Assembly (NCBI GenBank): GCA_021813685.1
Contig: JAKAJS010000166.1
Location: forward strand, 1 to 55,771
Origin: Deltaproteobacteria bacterium
GTDB lineage: Bacteria; Desulfobacterota; Syntrophobacteria; Syntrophobacterales; Syntrophobacteraceae
Length of the DNA: 55,771 nt
Direction: 5' to 3'
How positions within the stretch are numbered: the first letter of the stretch is position 1; each line of letters begins with the position of its first letter. Both the position numbers and the translations under genes were made by a program. Positions 51,538 to 55,771 of this stretch are shown here, piece after piece. The notes below the pieces were generated by a model that worked only from the letters and a program-made list of their open reading frames with translations, had not been told where the DNA came from and did no database searches.

Positions 51538-52143
51538 TTACAGTACTCCCCGCAGGTAGACGAATGTAAACACCCCGACCCACACGATATCCAGGAAATG
51601 CCAAAACATGCTGAGCCGCAGGAGCCGGGACTGAACGGAGGCGGTCAGTCCTTTTACGCCGACCTGCACCATAGCCACAGCCATCCACAGCAGGCCGAAG
51701 GCCACATGGGCGCCGTGGGTTCCCACCAGGGTGAAAAAAGCCGAAAGAAACGCGCTGCGATCCGGCCCGCTGCCGGCGAGGATCATCGAGTGAAATTCCT
51801 TTATCTCCATGGAAATGAAACTCACTCCCAGCAGGAAAGTGAGTGCAAGTCCCAGCAAAACGAGGTTTTTTTTGCCGTCGCGCACGGCCAGCATGGCCAG
51901 GCCGCAGGTTGCGCTGCTGGTAAGAAGGATCAGGGTTTCGCCCAGGACATAGGGCAGGTGAAACAACTCCTTTCCCGTGGGCCCACCCGCATAACTGCGG
52001 CCAAGGACCGCAAAGGTCGCAAAAATCGCCGAAAACAGGAGAAGATCGCTCATGAGATAGACCCAGAAGCCAAACACCCTGGTTGCCGCCATCTCCTGCT
52101 CTGCGGCGTGAGTGGAATCGGTTGCAATAGCCCCGGTCGTCAT
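51538..52143 (-). CDS. cyoC: Quinol oxidase subunit III
   Basis: This 201-residue membrane protein has five helices, with FGFWVYLMSDLLLFSAIFAT and the conserved FFTLVGTHGAHVAFGLLWM. The C-terminal SMFWHFLDIVWVGVFTFVYL matches subunit III of bo3-type oxidases. It sits 3 nt after cyoB. Confidence 0.94.
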   Translation of the reverse strand: MTTGAIATDSTHAAEQEMAATRVFGFWVYLMSDLLLFSAIFATFAVLGRSYAGGPTGKELFHLPYVLGETLILLTSSATCGLAMLAVRDGKKNLVLLGLALTFLLGVSFISMEIKEFHSMILAGSGPDRSAFLSAFFTLVGTHGAHVAFGLLWMAVAMVQVGVKGLTASVQSRLLRLSMFWHFLDIVWVGVFTFVYLRGVL

Positions 52144-52146
52144 CTT

Positions 52147-54168
52147 TTACACCTCCTGTACGGGAATGCTTTGCCCGCCCGGGGCAGCCTGCCTGTGGCG
52201 CGCCGCAAGCTTCTCATACCGTTTTTGCTCGATCCGCTCGACTTCATCAGCCGAAATCACCCGATGAATATTCTCATCGAAAGAGCGGACGATCACTGCC
52301 GCCGCAATGGCCGCCGCGCTGAAGAGAGCCAGCCACCAGATGTACCAGACAAGCGCAAAACCCAAAAAGAAGGTGAGTACGCCGATAATAAACCCGATGC
52401 CCGAGTTCTCGGGGACTTCGATATCTTCGTACCGGGCCGGCCGTTTGTAGGCGACACCTTTTTCCTTCATGTCCATGAAGGCGTCGATATCTTCGACAAC
52501 GGGAATCTGCGCAAAGTTGTAGATGGGAGGCGGCGAAGCCGTGGCCCACTCCAGGGTCCGCCCGCCGTAGGGATCTCCGGTCGTATCCAGGGTGCTTTCT
52601 TTCTGCCGGATGCTGACAACCAGTTGAACCAGCAGTAAACCGGTGCCGATCACGATCAGTGCAGTGCCTACCGCAGCGACTACAAGCAGCGGATGCCAGG
52701 CCGGGTTGCTGTAATGCCACATCCTGCGCGGCATGCCCATAAGTCCGAGCAGATAGAGCGGCCCAAAAGCCAGGTAGAAACCGATCAGCCAGAAGAAAAA
52801 GGCGCTTTTGCCCAACGTTTCGTTCAATTGAAACCCGGTCACCTTGGGGAACCAGTACATATACCCTGCGATCACTCCGAACAGCGTGCCGCTTATCAGC
52901 ATGGTGTGGAAATGTGCGACCAGAAACAGGCTGTTGTGGAGCACGTAATCGGCCGGGGGCATCCCCAGAAGCACTCCTGCTGCTCCTCCGGTGGTGAAGC
53001 TCACGATGAATCCCAGGGTCCAGTACATCGGCGCAGTCAGCCTCACGCGGCCACGGTACATGGTAAAGAGCCAGTTGAAGATTTTCACGCCGGTGGGCAC
53101 GGCGATGATCATGGTCGTGATGCCGAAAAAGGTGTTGACGTTCGGGCTCGCTCCCATGGTGAAGAAGTGGTGAAGCCAGACGAGAAAGGAAAGAACCGTA
53201 ATGGCCACTGTGGCGTAGACTAAAGAGGCATAACCGAACAACCGTTTTGCCGAAAAGGTGGCGACAACCTCGGAGAAGATGCCGAAGGCGGGCAGAACCA
53301 CGATATAGACCTCCGGATGCCCCCACATCCAGAAAAGATTTGCATACATCATCATATTGCCGCCAAAGCCGTTGCTGAAAAAATGCATGCCGAGATATCG
53401 ATCGAGCGAAAGCAAGGCAACGGCCACTGTGAGCACCGGGAACGCACAAATCATGAGCACGTTGGTGCAAAGCGTCGTCCAGGTGAAAAGAGGCATGCGC
53501 ATGAGCTTCATGCCGGGGGCGCGCATCCGGAGAATGGTTACGAGGAAGTTGATGCCCGACATGAGAGAGCCGATCCCGGCGATCTGGACGGCCCATGCCC
53601 AGTAGTCGACTCCAGGGCCCGGGCTGAATGGCTTTTCGGCGAGAGGCGAGTATCCCGACCAGCCGGCCTTGGAGAAATTGCCGACCCCCAGAGACACCAT
53701 TACCAGAAGCGCCCCGGCCACCGTCAGCCAGAAGCTCAGAGAATTGAGGAAAGGAAAGGCCACGTCGCGGGCGCCGATCTGCTGGGGCACAACGATATTC
53801 ATAAGCCCTACGATGAACGGCATGGCCATGAAGATGATCATGATGGTGCCGTGGGCGGTGAATATCTGGTCAAAGTGGGAAGGCTCCAGATAGCCATGGG
53901 AAGCGCCAAAGGCAAGGGCCTGCTGAGAACGCATCATGATGGCGTCGGAAAGACCGCGCAGCAGCATGACGAGCGCCAAAATGAGATACATGACGCCGAT
54001 CCTTTTGTGATCGAGGCTTGTCAGCCACTCGTTCCACAGATAGGACCACTTCCCGTACCAGGTAATCAGCGCGAGGATCACTGCCGCGAGCAGAATGGAG
54101 CCGCCAACAGCGCCCATAACGATCGGGTCGTTGAAGGGTATGGCCGAAAGGGTCAGTTTTCCAAGCAT
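52147..54168 (-). CDS. cyoB: Quinol oxidase subunit I
   Basis: This 673-residue catalytic subunit has fifteen predicted helices, typical of CyoB length. Ligand segments are [45 protein letters not shown] and [12 protein letters not shown]. It oxidises quinol and reduces O2 at a heme-CuB centre. It lies 1 nt after the cyoA stop. The C-terminal extension after the core ends in a basic amphipathic tail, as in other CyoB proteins. Confidence 0.95.
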   Translation of the reverse strand: MLGKLTLSAIPFNDPIVMGAVGGSILLAAVILALITWYGKWSYLWNEWLTSLDHKRIGVMYLILALVMLLRGLSDAIMMRSQQALAFGASHGYLEPSHFDQIFTAHGTIMIIFMAMPFIVGLMNIVVPQQIGARDVAFPFLNSLSFWLTVAGALLVMVSLGVGNFSKAGWSGYSPLAEKPFSPGPGVDYWAWAVQIAGIGSLMSGINFLVTILRMRAPGMKLMRMPLFTWTTLCTNVLMICAFPVLTVAVALLSLDRYLGMHFFSNGFGGNMMMYANLFWMWGHPEVYIVVLPAFGIFSEVVATFSAKRLFGYASLVYATVAITVLSFLVWLHHFFTMGASPNVNTFFGITTMIIAVPTGVKIFNWLFTMYRGRVRLTAPMYWTLGFIVSFTTGGAAGVLLGMPPADYVLHNSLFLVAHFHTMLISGTLFGVIAGYMYWFPKVTGFQLNETLGKSAFFFWLIGFYLAFGPLYLLGLMGMPRRMWHYSNPAWHPLLVVAAVGTALIVIGTGLLLVQLVVSIRQKESTLDTTGDPYGGRTLEWATASPPPIYNFAQIPVVEDIDAFMDMKEKGVAYKRPARYEDIEVPENSGIGFIIGVLTFFLGFALVWYIWWLALFSAAAIAAAVIVRSFDENIHRVISADEVERIEQKRYEKLAARHRQAAPGGQSIPVQEV

Positions 54169-54169
54169 A

Positions 54170-55084
54170 TCAATTTCCCCCGGGAGCGCTCTGGGTGACG
54201 GGCATGGGACCGGGCCCCCCGCTCATGGCGCCCGGATGCATGGACATGTAATGGCTTACGATGAGGTCGAAGAGCCCGGGCTCTACACCGGAAAAGTAGG
54301 CAACAGGGTTTTCAACGCTCGGTCTACGGAATTGCGCAAACCGGGCCGCATCGAGTTTTTGCGGCGAATGTTCGACTTTTTGCCGCCACGCGTCGAATTC
54401 TTTCCGGGAAACCGCCCGCGCCTGGAAATTCATTGAGGCATACCCTTTGCCGCTGTATTGCTGGCTCTGACCGAAGTAGACCCCGGGTTTATCGGCCAGC
54501 AGATGCAGCCTGGTCACCATACCGGCCATGGAGTACATCTGGCTTCCAAGCTGGGGGATGAAAAACGAGTTCATAACGGTATCCGAAGTAATCTTGAAAC
54601 TCAGCGGAACACCGACGGGAAAAACGAGCCGGTTGACCGTTGCGATGTTGTATTGCGGATAGATGAAAAGCCATTTCCAATCCAGGGAGACGACCTGGAT
54701 CTCGACGGGCTTTACGCCGCGGTCGATGGGCTTGTAGGGGTCCAGCTGGTAGGTCCTGCTCCAGGCAAGGTATCCAAGGATACTTACGATGATGACGGGA
54801 ATCAGCCAGATAATCACTTCGAGCTTGAGGGAACTGCTCCAGTTCGGAGCATAATCCGCTCGATTATGGGAAGCCGAATACTTTCGCGGAAACAATAGGG
54901 CCATGATGACGACGGGGATAATGACGATCAGCATCAACCCCAGGGCCACGAAGATGAGACTGCGTTCGGCATGGCCGATCGGCCCTTCGGGGTGCAGCAG
55001 AACGAATTGGCTGCAGCCGCCAAGAAGACAAGCAACGATAAGCGAAGACAGTGCGATAAAAACGAGATTGCCCTTCCCCTTCAT
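54170..55084 (-). CDS. cyoA: Quinol oxidase subunit II (lipoprotein)
   Basis: This 304-residue subunit has a lipoprotein signal ([10 protein letters not shown]), two membrane helices and a cupredoxin domain. The CuA ligands are naturally absent: the corresponding region reads [17 protein letters not shown], as expected of quinol oxidases. This contrasts with the CuA subunit at 49292-50224. The start at 55084 places the signal at the N-terminus; the frame is open to 55195 but would run through the end of the Uma2 relic. Confidence 0.92.
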   Translation of the reverse strand: MKGKGNLVFIALSSLIVACLLGGCSQFVLLHPEGPIGHAERSLIFVALGLMLIVIIPVVIMALLFPRKYSASHNRADYAPNWSSSLKLEVIIWLIPVIIVSILGYLAWSRTYQLDPYKPIDRGVKPVEIQVVSLDWKWLFIYPQYNIATVNRLVFPVGVPLSFKITSDTVMNSFFIPQLGSQMYSMAGMVTRLHLLADKPGVYFGQSQQYSGKGYASMNFQARAVSRKEFDAWRQKVEHSPQKLDAARFAQFRRPSVENPVAYFSGVEPGLFDLIVSHYMSMHPGAMSGGPGPMPVTQSAPGGN

Positions 55085-55142
55085 GCAGTCATCCGTTTCT
55101 GAAGTAAACCTGTGGAAGATAAAATGCAGACGCCACCCAATC

Positions 55143-55355
55143 TCACGCCCGGGGAGTTTGCCGCCAAAGAACCCCGAGGTCGATTTCCACTTCATGGAAA
55201 GGCTCTACCCGAACTTTTTCCGCGCCTTCGTAAATATGCTTCCTTGACGGTCTTGGATGAACGAATAATTCTCCGTCTATGATTTCTCCGGTCATATTTT
55301 CCGGGATGCTGCAGAGGTCTTCGTAAATCGCTCCCTTTTTGGCCGGTTCGCTCAT
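55143..55355 (-). pseudogene. Uma2-family nuclease-like gene with internal in-frame deletion
   Basis: The 70-residue frame joins a Uma2 N-terminus (MSEPAKKGAIYEDLCSIPEN, then EIIDGELFVHPRPSRKH) directly to the family C-terminus (KVRVEPFHEVEIDLGVLW). The central about 110 residues, which hold the PD-(D/E)xK-like catalytic core, are gone. A good ribosome site (AAGGAG) precedes the ATG, so a peptide may still be made, but no nuclease activity is expected. Confidence 0.7.
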
Positions 55356-55380
55356 AAAAGTTCATCTCCTTAGCGTTTGT

Positions 55381-55771
55381 TCACTGCCGCCCTCCCCGGT
55401 AGTCGGTCGCACCCAGCGGTAAAAGAACACACGACGCGGGCAGCTCCCCGCTTTGCACCGTCACGTCTATCGCGATTCCTCCCCGGGCGTTCCAGATGCC
55501 GGTTACCCGGAGAAACTTCGGCGACATGGCTTCTTTTAGCCGATTATGGATGTAGACGGTGCAATCCTCATGAAACGTTCCGTAATTTCGGAAGCTCCCG
55601 AAAAAAAGCTTCAGCGACTTGCTTTCCACCAGCCGTTCCGAAGGAACATAGTCGATGATAATCACGGCAAAGTCGGGCTGCCCGGTTATGGGACAAACCG
55701 TTGTGAATTCCGGGGCGCTCAGCCGGACCACGTAATCGGTGCCCGGGTTTGCGTTTGCAAATGTCTCCAGG
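55381..55771 (-). CDS. queF: NADPH-dependent 7-cyano-7-deazaguanine reductase, partial
   Basis: This is the C-terminal 129 residues of QueF, which reduces preQ0 to preQ1 in queuosine synthesis; the start lies beyond the window. The nucleophile is in [15 protein letters not shown], followed by [20 protein letters not shown] with the substrate Glu/His residues. The end [11 protein letters not shown] is complete. It has the short unimodular length class. Confidence 0.92.
   Translation of the reverse strand, partial: LETFANANPGTDYVVRLSAPEFTTVCPITGQPDFAVIIIDYVPSERLVESKSLKLFFGSFRNYGTFHEDCTVYIHNRLKEAMSPKFLRVTGIWNARGGIAIDVTVQSGELPASCVLLPLGATDYRGGRQ

Noticed and set aside
54170..55084. Loss of CuA ligands in CyoA as a second defect
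   Set aside because: Quinol oxidase subunit II proteins normally lack CuA; the sequence is a normal CyoA.
1..55771. Mobile element, prophage or CRISPR array
   Set aside because: No transposase, integrase, phage structural gene, repeat-spacer array or flanking direct repeats could be seen on either strand.

Overview
The window is about 56 kb of GC-rich bacterial chromosome. Gene content suggests a member of the former Deltaproteobacteria (Thermodesulfobacteriota). The pointers are desulfoferrodoxin, rubredoxin and a rubredoxin-like protein beside a PerR-type repressor, a minimal SufC-SufB pair, a DVU0298-like protein, FmdE, many small Fe-S and thioredoxin-like proteins, and two terminal oxidases in an otherwise anaerobe-like setting. 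No genus can be fixed from the sequence alone. I saw no tRNA, rRNA, CRISPR array, transposase or integrase.

Layout. 0-6 kb: the 3' end of a type II P-type ATPase, a ZIP transporter stump, a tandem Usp protein, a 2-hydroxyacid dehydrogenase, a DHH phosphoesterase and a Nudix hydrolase. 6-13 kb: two sensor kinases facing each other and a NIT-domain chemoreceptor that ends in a strong terminator. 13-20 kb (minus strand): an aryl-CoA ligase, acetate kinase, a CCG-domain Fe-S protein, a CoA-disulfide-reductase-like flavoprotein, CcdA and a secreted thioredoxin. 20.6-31.5 kb (plus strand): ArsR, then a tightly packed lipoyl-protein cluster (redox disulfide protein, GcvH-like protein, two DGC-domain proteins, OsmC-like protein, dihydrolipoyl dehydrogenase, small Fe-S/corrinoid-type protein, LipA, LipM), then a porin, FmdE, a TauE exporter and ChrA. 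31.6-35.2 kb (minus): thioredoxin, ACR3, an Fe-S protein, a redox disulfide protein and an ArsP-like permease, read from a promoter whose -35/-10 boxes are identical to those of arsR. 36-41 kb: SufC-SufB and an oxidative-stress group built around a perfect PerR-type operator. 41-44 kb: a sulfite-oxidase-family enzyme, HEPN/MNT remnants and PsiE. 44-55 kb (minus): a contiguous aerobic respiratory block, CyoABCD-CyoE followed by a CuA oxidase (subunits II, I, III, CtaG, IV) and a Rieske/cytochrome b-c module. The window closes with a Uma2 relic and part of queF.

The two most notable things are these. (1) The CuA subunit II gene carries an in-frame TGA exactly at the first CuA cysteine, with an uninterrupted frame on both sides and a perfect 8-bp hairpin with a GGG loop starting 10 nt downstream. 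That is the geometry expected of a bacterial SECIS element, so this may be a selenocysteine-containing CuA site; a nonsense mutation or sequence error is the main alternative. (2) The ArsR-led lipoyl cluster has its own lipoyl carrier, its lipoylation enzymes and its reductase but no glycine-cleavage or 2-oxoacid-dehydrogenase partner, and it sits next to arsenic and sulfur transport genes. Several relics (ZIP, an Rcp1-like response regulator, Uma2, HEPN) point to repeated small deletions.
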